Source: Patella vulgata (taxonomy: Eukaryota; Mollusca; Gastropoda; Patellidae). Taken from it: a stretch of DNA of 64,000 nucleotides. Position numbers and translations under genes: made by a program. The first letter of the stretch is position 1. Every line of letters begins with the position of its first letter. The DNA lies in assembly GCF_932274485.2 (NCBI RefSeq), contig NC_065883.2, forward strand, positions 14,940,222 through 15,004,221. The letters are read 5' to 3'. The notes under the pieces are model-generated. The model ran no database searches. It was not told where the DNA came from and worked only from the letters and a program-made list of their open reading frames with translations. Below, piece after piece: positions 24,001 through 39,000 of this stretch.

Positions 24001-27000
24001 ATTTTTCTAATGAGATATTTTTAATAATTCAAAGAAAAGAAAAGGTTGTACTTACAGGTGCTTTAGACTGATTTTCCATTTCCTGTCGATTACGTATCAG
24101 CTGTGCTTCTTCTTGTTCTGCAAAAAGTATCACATGTAACATGATCGTATAACATGGGAAATAGATGTTCTGGAAAATACATTTAATGAAACTAAAAGAT
24201 AATTATTTTCAGATTCTTTTCATGAAAACTAAATTGCAGAATATGGATTTCATGAAAATTTAAATAAAATATTTTAAGAATCAAGCCACTTCATTAGCCA
24301 ATAGAAATCCTGTATTTTTCTAATATTTTAGGTTATGGTTTTGGGAATAAGGCGATAGTAAAATTTTAATTAGATTTCATGCATTTTAAATTAATAAAAT
24401 AAATTTACTTACTAAGTTCCTGATAATATACTCTAGCTGCCCTTGCCTTTCTTCTATCATCAGCTGAAGTTGTCTGCAATATATAATTCATTAATATTTG
24501 ATATTCACTTATTATAAGTCAATATCTTTGTTTATATACACATTCATATTTTTATTTCTAAAATAAGATACCTAATTTATTAATCTTATACCAGTATGGA
24601 AAATTTTCAGTCTAATAAAATCCTGAAACTATTGGTATATTATAAGGCAGCATCTCATAAAAAAAACCTTTTTATATATACATTCAGTAATTTTCAGAGT
24701 CAAATTTTCAAAGTACAACCACATAATGTGGATCATCGGAAGAAACTATTGATACTAAAAAAGGAAACAGAACATTATCAGGGAATTTAGTTTGCCCCAG
24801 ATGTACATAGAAATCTCTCTTTGGATTCGATCCTTTGCCGATTTGGTCTGATCATCCGCAAGGGGATTGTTCGATCAGGGACAGAATTTCTGGTATGCAG
24901 AATTTGGTCGAATACTGTTTTAGAATTATTCATAATAACTTACATTTCTTTCTAGTTTGTTTTTGAGAGATGTTATAACATTCCCCTCTATATCAACTAA
25001 CGGTGCTCCAGCACCCGGACGACCAAACGGAAAATATGGTTCTGGTGTGTCTTGATACAGACCCAAACGACGTCTTGGAGTATAAGGTTCTACATATTTC
25101 TCTTGTTCAAGATCTAAATTTATATGCTAAAATAAAAACAAACAAAAACCTATGAAAAGCATGAAATACATTACAGATACATTATGGGAGATTAGATAAA
25201 GAGCTGGCAGTTCTCACTATAATAGTTAAAAACTAGATAATGTAAAGGGAATTTGCTGAAAATTTCAGTCAAATTGATCCACTCTGAACCAAGATTTTAG
25301 CGATTGAATTTTTGGCCTAGTCTCGATCATCATTACTAAAGTCCGTACGATAAAAAACATAGTCTTGATTATCCCTTTCATGATTAAATTATGAATGCAA
25401 GTCGAACAGAAAATCGGAACCTAATCCAATAAAGAAAGACCTGCAATAGGCAGATTTAGCTCTTGCATAATGTTTGTTTAAAAGAGGAGGAAAGAAAATA
25501 TTAAAGCCGCTGATCCAAATTTTGCATTTTTCTGACAATATTTTTGCTTAAATTTTAATTTTAGGTATTTAAAAAATAAAAAACATGAACCGTAGCTATC
25601 AAAAGATATTACCCCTGGCATGTATATATCATGCACAGAGGATGCCCATTGGCGATCAGCAGACTTTAAAAGTATTAGTTAATTGTTATGGTGACAATAA
25701 AGTGCATGTTCCGTGGAAATAAAAATTACAGATAAAGAAAATGGCCCATACCATGAGCTCATTGTGACTTTAAATTAGTGTAATACTGTTTCAATATTTT
25801 CAGTCACCATATTCTGTAATAATTTTATTATCAAAGTATTCCTACTTTTTTAACATATCCAATAATGTTGCCATTTTCATCAAATACAGGAACAAATTCA
25901 GATTCAAAATAATCTTTTTCTAAAACTTGAATGTTACTAGTTTCCTCTTCTTGACTACAGGGAGCATTCTTACTAATATCGTCTTGACTACAGGGAGCAT
26001 TTATTGTAGTCTCTTCATTACGCAAGTCTTCTTTTCTGTTACCAAACTGCTGGGGATTTTCGCTATCATTAACAAATTGTGATGGTTCTTCATAATCACT
26101 TTTAGCAACACTTTCGTTACTGACAATATAGCTTACAGTGTCATCTTCCGCATTCATTCCAGTTGCGGTAACCGGTTCCTCATTTTGGGTATAAATATGA
26201 ATGCTTTTACTACCCCTGACTGGTTTGGACGAACAGAAACACTGATCTACTCGAACGTCTTCCTCAAAAGTAACATTACGAAGACCTCTAGCTACAGGAT
26301 AACCTTGATTGTCTTTATATAACTGACCATATCCCTGTCCCCATGGTTTAAAGGTATCACTCTATAAGATGGACAGACAGAAAAAAGAAAAGAAGAAAGA
26401 AATAAAGATAAATTAAGATAGAGAATAAAGAAAAGAGAAGAAGAAGGATGATAAAAATACTGGTAACAGAAGAAAGGTCAATAAGAAAAAAAAGAGAGAT
26501 GAGACAGACAAATACTTAGATATACTGTGCAATAGAATGGGGTTAGTTTATTATGTTTTAGTCATTTTGAGACAAGATGTGGTATTTTGTTTTTTCTCTG
26601 CTCATGTGTGCAATTTGAGTTTGGAGAATTTTGCCAGGGAGCAGCATTTCTATTATTTAATTCCCAATTGTCAAAAGTTCTTTTTTGTGCATGCCAATGT
26701 TTACACAGCTGTAGGTGAAAGTCTGTTTTTTTTATCCATCCAAACAAATAGGCAGGCACACATTCCTTTTCAGCTTTGCAGGATGACAAGTGAAGGTAGG
26801 GCTTGAAAATATATGTATATAAAAAAAAAATACTAATTCACAAAAAATGATTAATGAAACTTTACCTCTTTCCTTTCTGTGAACGAGTCTGAAAACAAAA
26901 ACAGTAAAAAAAAAAAATTAAAGTTTTGATATTTCATTAAGTAGATGTATAAAAATAATGTTTATTAAGAAAGAGACAAAGAGAGATCAATGTTTAATGT

Positions 27001-30000
27001 TCACTCAACGTAATATGGCCATTTTAGGTGAAAGATACGTGGAATATTTTTTGTTGCTTCTTTGCTCCAAAATAGCACTCTATAATACTGGGAGAAAAAT
27101 AAAGGATTCAAATAAGTGGCATGACATAGTCTTAGATGTTTGGGTTGATTCTATTTTTTGTCACATACAACTAGTAGGATTGAATACTGCAGCATTGATG
27201 ACTGACAAAAGAACCAGAGTGCCTACACCAATCAGTCTGTAAATTTAAAACTACCAGTGATTTTACCTCTATTTTGTATTCTGTAAAGTTCATCTGGACG
27301 TTTTGAATGGTAGGTCTTCAAACGTGTTAATACTTTATTACCTTTATATTCAGAGAGAGAGAGAGAAAGACAGATAGAGAGACAGTGAGATAAGTAAAGT
27401 AGAATAAAAGAATGGACTGGAATTGACACAATACATTGGTAATTTTGAGACTAACATATAGGGTATTTTCATTTCAATAAAAAAAAAAAATAGAGAAAGA
27501 AAAAGGGTTCTGAAAGCAGCTGGCACAAAATATATCATATGTCTTAGAATGTTGATCTTGATAAAATAGCATACAATGGCCATACTGATTGTACAATGTT
27601 TCGGCCAAGACAATCTCGAGTTTGTTACAGCCCACAGTAACAGGACAACCAATCAAAAATGTGAACACATAACAGTCCTTGCAGTGAATATTTATATATG
27701 GAATGACCAATTTTATCCCAGTTAAGCGAAGATCAGAGTTAGACGAAGACCGAAATTTAATCTTAGCTCGATTAGAAATAAATTGCAAGAGCCAGATAAT
27801 AATTGATTCAAAAGCACATTTCAAGCTTTTGGTCGTATGTGCGAGTAGATAACTTCCGTTTTGGCACATGTAGATAACTTCCGTTTTATCGCCATCTTTG
27901 AAAAATTTCCTAAATTTTCCCGGAAAGTGTATCGTACAGTAGACAGCGAGTTCAAATTTTCCAGGAAAATTCTATTAAATTGCTAAATAGGCTAATTTGA
28001 GTCAAAATGATAGGGAAAGTATTTTGGGACTTTGTGCATGGAATACCTAACCGCATTTTAGACCATCGGGATGAAACTGACTTAGTTAAATTCTGAACAT
28101 ACTGTCGATCCGACTTAGGCGAATGAAAAAAGTCGGAAGTAGATCAAATGGACCAGACATTTTGATCCGGGTTGAGCAATGATCCGACTTAGGAAATCCA
28201 ACTTAAGCGCAGACATAATAAGAAAAACGTGCAGGATCAAAGGGTCCAAACGATTTTATCCGAGTTGAGCGAAGATCTGACTTAAACGAATCTGACTTAG
28301 GCAAAGTATACTGTATGTTCCACTCTGGAAATACACAAACCAATCATCCCACTGAAATCAATGTTTTATTCAGTGTCACTCTCTGGTTAGCTCAATATAT
28401 AAAAGATTATTTACCTGATTTTGATTTTAAAGGAGCTCCACCACCTGGTTTACCATATGGATCACCTCCCTTTAACTGAAAATAAATATATCGTGTATAA
28501 GGCTTTTTAAAAATATAAAGGATTAAAATGAGGGATATTGTCATCCCAAACTTAGGCTGCCTATCTACAGCTAGCTCTGGCTGAGAATAGGCCCTAAGCT
28601 AATTAACCGACATTTTAATTCCTACATCGACGATTTTAGTCGAAAACACTGAGTATGCTTTTAGAAATTTTTAAAAGTATTTATTTCTCTTCTATTGTCA
28701 TATTGAATGAAATTAAATATGTTTATTTAGCCGCTGTGTGGATGAAAGATGTCAAACTAATCAAAGCCGAATCACAAAATAGTCCTCTAATTATTCAATA
28801 TGGCGGCGCCCATGAAACATAATTTCACAGAGGCGGTTTTGTTTGCGAAAACAAATTTAGGAGTATCTAACCTTGTTTTGAAAGATAAACAGATTGAAAC
28901 TCTAAAGACATTTTAAAATGGTAAAGAATTTATTGCAATATTACCCATAGCACATATACTATTCAAAAAAAGTAGGGGATATTTGATTTTGGGGGCATAA
29001 TACTAAAATATGCAAATGACTACGAAAAAAGTCACTATAGAACCTAACAGAAGAAACATTTCCAGTTACATGTGACGCCCAAACGCACCAATAGCTACCG
29101 CATGGAATGCAGGTGATGCTTGGGATCATCATGGGGGTCCAACCCAAGATTTGCACGACTCTGACTTTGAATGTTACAGTCATTGTGGCATTGAATTCCA
29201 GGGTGGAAACATCAGTTTAATTGTTTTAGTGACCAGAAAACAAATTTTAATATGCGTCGGCTTACCCAAAATGAAAGGTTACGTGCCCTTGGCATGCTAC
29301 ATATCGGCACAACACAGGCGGTTGTGGCGCGGACGATGAATGTTTCTCAGTCTGTCATAAGCAGGCTATGGTCCAGATACCGTGATACACAATCTGTACA
29401 GGACAGACCACGCTCAGGTCGACCAAGGGCGACAACTCAAGCCCAGGATCGATTTATCCGTACCTTGGCCTTGAGAAATCGTGTCATCACAGCAAATCAG
29501 ATCAGCGCTCGTCTTCAAACAGACACTGGTGTGAGAGTGAGTGGCCAGACGATTCAGAATCGACTGCATAGGGGTCACCTTCGCGCCCGACGTCCTCGCG
29601 TGATCCCTTGTTTGAGAGATCATCACATTCAGGCAAGACGTCGTTGGTGTAGGGATCGTGAACACTGGGATAATCGACGCTGGAGCAATGTGATGTTTTC
29701 AGATGAGTCAAGGTTCACTGATGATTTTTTGGACAGACGTAGGAGGGTGTGGCGTCGTCGAAACGAGCGCTTCCAAGACGTTAACGTCATCAGACATGAT
29801 CGATTTGGGGGTGGTTCTGTTATGGTGTGGGGAGGCATCACTGTTGCTGGAAGAACGGCTTTACATGTTGTTGCAGGGCGTGTTACAGGCCAGTACTACC
29901 GGGACAACATCTTGGCAGTCCATGTTGTGCCGTTCGCACGACGTCATGGCCGCCGTTTCATCTTCCAGGATGACAACGCAAGATGTAACAGGGCCAGGAT

Positions 30001-33000
30001 CGTTACAGGTTACCTCCAACAACAGAACATCACCACATTACCTTGGCCAGCACTGAGTCCCGACCTCTCCCCCATCGAGCATGTCTGGGACATGCTTGGA
30101 CAGAGGTTACGTCAACGTCAACAACGTCCTGCCAATGTCCAAGAACTTGCTGCTGCGTTGCAACAGGAATGGGACAATCTGGACCAAAATGACCTTAGAC
30201 GTCTCATTAGGAGTATGCCACGTCGGATCAATGCTTGTTTGGCAAACAGAGGAGGATTTACCCGTTACTGACGTGGTTGTGATGCTGTGGTAACTTTGCT
30301 GTTTGACCCCGGGTATAATTTTACCCTTATAATGGTCAGTCTGTGCCTTACTTAGTCTAACGATCATTTGGAATAAATCGATGAATGTGAACTTCATTTC
30401 ATTTTGTCATTTGTTTCTTCGTCAGTTTCATTAGGTGACTTTAATAACACTTAAAAATCAAATATCCCCTACTTTTTTTGAATAGTATATTATATATCGC
30501 TTTTACGCGAGTGTCAGCGACATGGCGTGTTTACATAAAACACATGTGATTGGGTTATTTTTACTCTGTTGTCTAAACAAAACGGTGTCTAGTCGATAAG
30601 TCCCGCCCCAAAATGATCACGTGACCGTTTTAAATGGCGGGTAATCAGTGCAGTGTCACATTCTGGGAAGTATGACGTAGATGGGTCGCTGCGTGCAGTA
30701 TGGGATATTGTAACAAATTTTAATGATCCAAAACATTGCTGTAATTAGTCAACTATGATTTATATGTAGAAGTAGTGCTCGTGAGTGTGGCAATGGTTCA
30801 CTGATTAAATAGTCATTATGGGAGATTAGATTAAGAGTTGACTGTTCTCGCTATAGATAACATCAATAGAATATGTTGAAAATTTCAATCAAATTGCTCT
30901 ACTCTGAACCGAGATATTGGTTTTTTAATTTTAAGCCTAGTCTCAATCATCATTACTAAAGTTGGTACGATAAAAAACATAGTCTCGATTATCCATTTTT
31001 GGATTTAATCATCAATGAGCGTTGAGCAGCAGATAGGATTCAAATCCAGTAAAAAAACGACACATAAGATGACATCGAGAGTTGATTATGGTCTGGATAA
31101 GTTAATTAATGTATAATTTAATAGTTTATATAACACTTAAGGCCTAAAGAAAGACCTGCAACAGGCAGATTTAGCTCTTGCTTAATGTATGTTTTAAGTT
31201 CTTGGCTAAATCCCTTAGTTGATAAAGTTACAAATATTCACCTGTTACCAGTGAAAACTTACCATTTAAAAAAATAAACATTGACTTGTTACCAGTACAA
31301 ACTTACCATTTCTAGTTCTCGTTTTAATTCTCGTATTCTGTCTTCTTGATTTAACAACTGTCTTTCTTGACTTTGTTTCACTACAAAAAAACAAAACAGA
31401 TAAAATATTTGCTACTTGATTATTTGACTCAACTTAAGGATAAAGTTATGTTATAAAAATAAATTTCTGGCTGGAATAAATTGACATTCTTTAGCACATA
31501 TCAATTTACAAAAATTAATATAATAAATACAGATGAATATATGAATTGGGAAAATGTTTTTTTTCCCAAAAAAAATAGATGCAAATTATCTTCTAATTTC
31601 TGAGGCGATGACACAGTACCTCAAAATAGATGTAAATTTTGTATTAATGAAGCAACAGCAGAACACCACACAAAACTTGGGGAAAAGCAAACCGAGTCTG
31701 GAAACAGTACCTACTCTATGTCATGTACAAGCAGGCAATTGAAAACCACGCCACTCGACTCAATGACAGACTTTATGACTTCATGCGTATGCGTTAAATA
31801 CTAGACCACCCCACCTTCCCAGTCACTAATAAACTAGTGCCTGATATTTTGAATTTGTGAAAACAGACAGATCTGTGCATGATCAAATGGCAGGCATCGG
31901 GGATTGTGATTAATAATGCATGTATTCATCCCTGACAATGTCTGTTACAAATGCCTTATTCCGGGCGTAAACAGGCATTTTTGCATCATAACAGATATTT
32001 AAATTTTTTGCCAATTAAAAAGCTGGAAAAAATTGTAATTGCAAAATTCAGCCAAGATAATTTTTTTTTTTTTTTTGAAAATTATGGAGAAATAGCCATT
32101 TTTCTGTCTACTGGAACCTGTCTACATTGCTGATATTAATGAAACTTGATGTTGTAACTACTTGTAATGCATGGATTTGATTTAACCCTTTAGCATCCAG
32201 ACTGCTCATAGCTAGTGCTCTAAGATTAACCAATACATGTGCCACATGCTAAAGGGTTAACAAGGTTTATTACCTACCATTATTTTCATTCTGATAATCC
32301 ATAATTAATTTATTTTTTTTAAAATATAAAATCCACACAAATATATTTTATCAAAATCCAGAGATCACACCAAATCACCTTCCCAACAATATAATTACAC
32401 AGTTTGTCCAACTATCAAACCTTGATGAAGTAATGTTTATCACAACCTAACTACAGTAAGATTTACAATAACAGACTTATTCAACCTGTTATAACATGTT
32501 ATACAACTTTCTAATCCACCTAAATCTTATCAACCACTCCTACTGATAATCTTATACCTCAACCTACCTCCATAAACCCTTTAGATAAGCAATGTGGCAT
32601 TTGTACTCAAATCTATGTTCTGGATTAAATCTTTAATCTATTATATACTATATAGTCTATTTTTGTTGAATTCATTACTTGGGGTTATTTTTATGGAGTT
32701 TACCGCAAGATATTAATATTTAATCACGGTGATCAGCAGGTCACGATGGGTCTGATTATCTTAATAATGATCACTATTGATAATAATCCGCTTATATCAT
32801 TAAATCGCATTGAGATTTTTTATCATTTTGGTTGTACGAACTACGAACTCCAGGTACAGGAGCTTTATACCTGGCTGTGTGGTAAATTCTTAGCATACCT
32901 TGGTTTATTTAGACATTCTTACTTACATATCATACTTATTACAGTACCATAACAGGTGATTCTTAAATCATTTATATTCATTTCACAAATAAATCAATGA

Positions 33001-36000
33001 GTCTATATTAGTTTGTTAAAGGGAAGGGGGAGAAGGAAGGAGGGGATACAAACAGGAAGTTATGCTTTAGTTATATTGTAGACATATTAATGAAGCAATC
33101 AATCTATACAAGCTGGAAAACATTGTCATCATAAATCAGCCTTTTTGTTATCCTAATTGTTGAAAATGCATATAATTTTGAGATTCTAACAGTTTAAGCT
33201 CTGGTACCTGAGTTATATTCTGGAGTAATACCCGTTGTTCATCTCTCAATAACATCACTTACTATAAACAATTGTTATATGGTAGTACCAACATATATAC
33301 ATTGTTTCAATGGCATTTAGTAATTGAACTAGAGTAACATACACATGCAAATCTCATAATTTAATACCTCATGTATCATAATCAACTATTTTTAAAAATC
33401 ATTCTAATTAGTAATCTACTTTATATTATATCATCAAAATTACTTGTCTAACATCACCTCAGAATTTTTATCAAAGCACATCATAAACCCAAACAATATT
33501 ACCATTAGTTCCAAGTCCTGCCAAATCTTGTTATATAAGTATAAACTATATATACATATACACACTGTAATAACTAGATTATATAGTTATACCTGTTAAT
33601 TATCTTTAATCTCTTTCTACACCTCGCAATGGTTGAAATATAATATTAATACATTAAAATAACAGAATTTTCATTCAATATAAATAATAAAGAATTCTGC
33701 TCAATATAATTATATGATATAATGAAATTTAATAACCTAAATAAATCAGAGAAATATATAAATTAAAGTTTAGAGGATAAAAAATGATAGGGGTCTTTAG
33801 CAGTGGGAGGAAACCAGACGACCTGGAGAAAACCCACGAGGTTGGACAGGTGACCCTACTATTTGTCACGTACAACAGGGGAATCGAAACCCCGCCAGTT
33901 GATTCAATGAGATGCCGTATGATACAGCGCGCACATGCTAACCATTTGGCCATCCAACCTGCCTTAAAAATAAATAATCTAAGGAGAGAGAGAGAGAAAT
34001 GGGGTTTAACGTCCACTCGACCCAAACTAGGTCATTTCAGGACTTACATGTTTTTAAATTTTATTTCAATAATTCGCTTGCGCGTAGGGGTCTTTAGCAG
34101 TGGGAGGAAACCGGAGGACCCGGAGAAAACTCACGAGGTTGGACAGGTGACCCTACTCCTTGTCACGTACAACCGGGGATTCGAAACCACACCAGTTGAC
34201 TCAATGACGGGCTTTATGATACAGCGTGCACGTGCTAACCATTCGGCCATCCAACCCCACAAATAATCTAAGGAACTATAACACAAAAATTATAATCTGT
34301 AATAAATATTTTACATGGATTTGATAACAGTGGAAAATAACTAAAACTATATCCAAACAACACATACATTCCTAAGTTCTTGTTATTAGCTTAACATGTT
34401 TGTTCATTTGTTTGTGTGGCTAACATCGGGATCCAGCAAGGGTGATATTTATACAAAACTGACAGTCAGGAATAACGATAATATAAATGAATTGTGAGCG
34501 AGAGAAATGAGGTTTAACATCCACATTACACTGACCAGGTAATACGTTATATCTCTATTTCAATAATTTGCTTGTGCACAGGGATCATTATAATTGGAAG
34601 GAAACCAAAGAGAAAACCCATGAGATTAGGCAGGCAACCTTACTCCAAGTCACATACAAAACTGAGATCACAACACTTGACTCAATGACAGACCATACAA
34701 CCTAAAGCCAATATGTTGGACCACTCGGTCAGCCAATTCCCCAAACTGAGATATTACTTATCCATTTAAGTTAACAAATTATCCGATACTTTATTGTTAA
34801 ACTCTCAAAATTGTAAATATAAACAAAGGAATATCCTTTTTATAAACTTATTTTTAGACACAGTAACCTTTCGATGGAACTTTGTTATACAAAAAATAAA
34901 TAAAAAAAATTGTGATACTTACGTAAATCTTGACCGTACTGATCTCGTTGACGTGAATTTTGATTGTATCTTAATTGTTCATTTAAAGCCTGTGGAATAT
35001 TTTCTTTATCTGGTTGGAAATGTATTGAGGGGTGCATCTTAACTTGAGCTTGAGCTGACCCAGAATCAGTTCTAAGTGGAGCACCAGAACCCCCATGTCT
35101 TCCTATATTCTCATTAAATCCATCGGGTCTCCACACCTTAAAATGATCAAAATAAGAAATATCTAAAAGATGACAAACACCACTTTATTTTACTCGACAT
35201 AAGACTTAATTCAAATATAGAATAAAATAAATAAAATTAAAACAAATTAAAATAGTAAGTTCCTTCAGAAAAAAATGCTAAAATAGATAGTGCTGCACAA
35301 CTGCCCAGCAAAAAATACAAATATAGAAGTCACAAAACAGTCATAATATATCAATTTTCTACTGTATAATATTACATGTAAATATACAAAGACCACCCAT
35401 TATAATATACAATGTTTAAAAGTGTTTATTGTAAAGACCAATATACACTAGTCAACTTGGTATTGCAAGTGTATTCTGCACAAACATTAAACATACAGTG
35501 AATATACCCTGGATTTATAAATTATAATACACAATATCCACCCTGATTTACAATACACGATATCTACCCTGATTTACAATACACAATATCCACCCTGATT
35601 TATAATACAGAATCTTCACCCCGATTTAATACACAATGTAAATAAAAGTGTACTACAATAATATTGGATGTTATATAAGGCCAACAAACAAACATATGTC
35701 TGCGATATCACCTCGGTGGAAGCGGACGTTAAATAAAACTAACTCACACACACACATATGAATGAAAAGAGAAATAATGAATAAGTTGCAAGATATATCA
35801 AGCTACAAAAGCTGAAAAATGAAATTAATAGCAAGCCTGGAGTAATTTACAAAATGCGCTAGAAGATATCGTCTTTAAACATGCATGTATTGCATAAAAC
35901 AATTTTAAATGCAAAGATTGTAATGCATAAGATTACTGTAAGAAGAGTGTGGCCAGTCTTAAAAAGTGATATAGAAATAAGATGTATCAGAAAGAGGACA

Positions 36001-39000
36001 CTTGGAGATGATTAATGATAATATGGTGCTATAATAAGATGTGCAGGTTGCAGTGCTGTTGACTCTGGATTTAAAACTAATTACCTTTGGAGTATATAGG
36101 AAAGCTCTTTTAACCTCCTGATAAAATATTAGTTATTATTTTGATACTATAAATAATACAATATCAAAATTTATACGACAATAATAACACAGGTTGCCAG
36201 GCAACAAAACATACACTCACATTAAGTTTTGTGATTACCTTAGAAAACCAATAAAGTTTTTTCAGGATAGACAACCAAAATAAATTTTAGAAATGAAATG
36301 AAATGGGGTTTAACGTCCTACGGTTATGTTCCAACTGGGCTAATGAAGGCAGACATACACCATACAGTGTGCTAAGAGGGAAATTTTGCCCGGACAACGG
36401 AACAGTATCCTAGTTCCAATTTATTTATTTGGACCCAAAATTAACTTGGCCTAATTCTTTATGCAACAACTACCTATACACGATATGAAATGAAATGGAG
36501 TTTAACGTCCTACTGTTCTGCTCCTAACCTAGGCTAATGAAGACGGGCATACGCAATACAGTGTGCTATGAGTGAAATTTTTCCCGGGCAGCGGCGCTAC
36601 GGCCTACTCTTATATCAAATTCCAACTGCCAAGGATCTTTTACATGCACGCCAATGTGTACACGGGACCTCGGTTTTTCGTCCCATCCGAACGACTAGAC
36701 AGCTGTCCTTGCCAGGCCCTCCATCCTGCATCACTGACAAGGGGAAACCACGCCGGAAAATCTGAATGATTGGCCAATGCAGGGATCGAACACCCGACCT
36801 CCAGGCTAGCGAGCCAGCGTCTTACCCACTTAGCCACGTGATTCCCCCCTACCTCAATGATAAGAATTAGGTAAGGCTATAACATTAAAATTGAATTTTA
36901 TCTTTAAGTTTACCTATCTAATGAAATTAATCTAGGCTAAATATTACAGGGACTGATAGAAATGTTCTTAAAAGAACTTTAATAACTGCATACCGATGAA
37001 TCCTGATCTCTAAAAGAATCTTTTGGGGTGGTTTCTTCTTCAATAAACTTCTGTTTTCTATTATCTCCATCTCCCTGAAAATCAAATCATCCATCAGATA
37101 CAACAGAGCTTAGATAGTAACAGTGGTTGATCAATAAATCGCAAATATTGCAGTCTTTATAATGATTTGACTTAATAACAATTTTTATAGGATACTGACA
37201 TGACCAATTGTACATTAGTTTATTTACTACTAGTATTTACAGTTTTAACATTTAAGATTACCGCTCAAAATTTCTAATGGAGACGTTTTTTAAAATATAT
37301 TTTTTGATTTTGGGGGGGAAATCTATTGGGATTTGTTTTACAGCCAATATTCATCTTATGTTTATATTATTCAATAATTCAGTTACTATGTTTAAACCAA
37401 GATAAATGAATTACCTTAGGTGCTCCGTGTCCGGTTGCTCTAGAATCCCAGATATAATAATTGGTTGCTCGTTCATATTCCTGTCAAAACAATAATAATA
37501 TTTATATTAAGGTTAAAACTCTAAGCTTCAATATCATAGGCAGGATTTAATTCATTCTTAAATGTTTATTCCTTCATGTTTATCTAGGTCATCTATTGCA
37601 GCCTCAAAATGTATTTTCAACTGAAATCCAGTAGAACTTAAAGGAGCTAAATCGCTAATATTTTTGACCTAGAAATTGACACAAATGGGTCGTAATGCAT
37701 AATGTAATAGGAATATATATAAACTGATTTACATTCAATCTTTCCATTTTTACTCTAATTTCAAATCAGTTACGTTTGGCGAAATATGTCAGAATGAATC
37801 AAATGATAGTCTACATAGTATTTATTGCGCATACTCTCCCGATATGAAGTGCCGTCACCGTTTCACATGACTTGTTGAATGTCTAGCCTCGTTCTTCGAG
37901 TCCCTTGTTAGAATGGGCCTGAAACGCATTATGGTACACGATTCGTGTACCAATGGTAAAATGTTTATTTTGTCTTAAATATTGGATATCAGAAGCCTGC
38001 CTTTTCCCGGTAAGATCACAACTTTAATGTTGATTTAAATTGACAAATAATTTGTGTTTTCAATGTCGAAGATTTTGGATGATATTGAGTTAGAGACTTA
38101 GCTACTTTAAGTCTTAGCATCAATGGCATGATTTGATCACATACAGTCCTACTAATCACTGACAAGTATTGATTAACCGACAAGGAAATATACATACTTT
38201 ACAAAAATCATACCTAAAATTAAAATGTTTTCACAAAAAAAGTAACAAAACTATGGATAATTGAAATTTTAACAAAAATGGTCATACCAATCACTGCCAT
38301 GAATGTATTTTGTCAATATTACAAAATACGGTTGGCATGGAAATATATAGATATGCACATTCTACAAATCAAATCCCAAATTTAAAGGATTTCATACAAA
38401 ATTGAAAACATTATGGATAATTTAATCACTTACGAGAGCAGTTTTTGGGGGTCATTTTCACTTATACATAATCGGAGAACCAAAAGTTTTTTTATATTGC
38501 TTAATATTTTAGATAAAGGAACACGTGTAAATAATGATTTCAATTACCCTCTTCTTATCTTCAGCTGCTTCTTGTAATTTTCTTTTTTGTTCTTCTTTAA
38601 ATCTTTTAATATCTTCCTCGGCTTCCCTTCTTTCTCTCTTTATCTTCTCTAATTCAAACTGCCTAAAAACAAAACAATCCTTATAACAATCCTTCCACAT
38701 ATCACTGAACACACAAATAAAATATACGAGAAAAATGAGGTGAAATTATATCCATGCATACAATTCCATGAAAAAATGAACTCAAGCGGACATGAAACTC
38801 CATTTGGCAATTGTTTCAATGGCATTTATATGAAGTACACAGGACTCAGATTATCTATTAACTGTAAATGTTCGCTTTGGATGATTGTATGGAAAGAGAT
38901 TACAGAATAGTAACTGGATATTCAAGATCTTATTCGAAATAGAGAGGTAGCCAATTTTTAGAAGAAATGAAAATGAAATGGGGTTTAACGTCCTACTGTT

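Larger units (their letters stand above)
28959..30485 (+). mobile_element. Tc1/mariner DNA transposon, apparently whole
   Basis: About 1.53 kb between identical 32-bp inverted ends (28959-28990 and 30454-30485, beginning CTATTCAAAAAAAGTAGGGG) and flanked by TA on each side, the target site of this superfamily; a second shared TA makes the exact edge ambiguous by two bases. One uninterrupted transposase gene fills the centre. It sits in the intron between the 31307-31380 and 28415-28475 exons of the G-x-GAP gene, in antisense orientation to that gene. Perfect ends and an open gene indicate a very recent insertion that may still be active. Confidence 0.95.
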
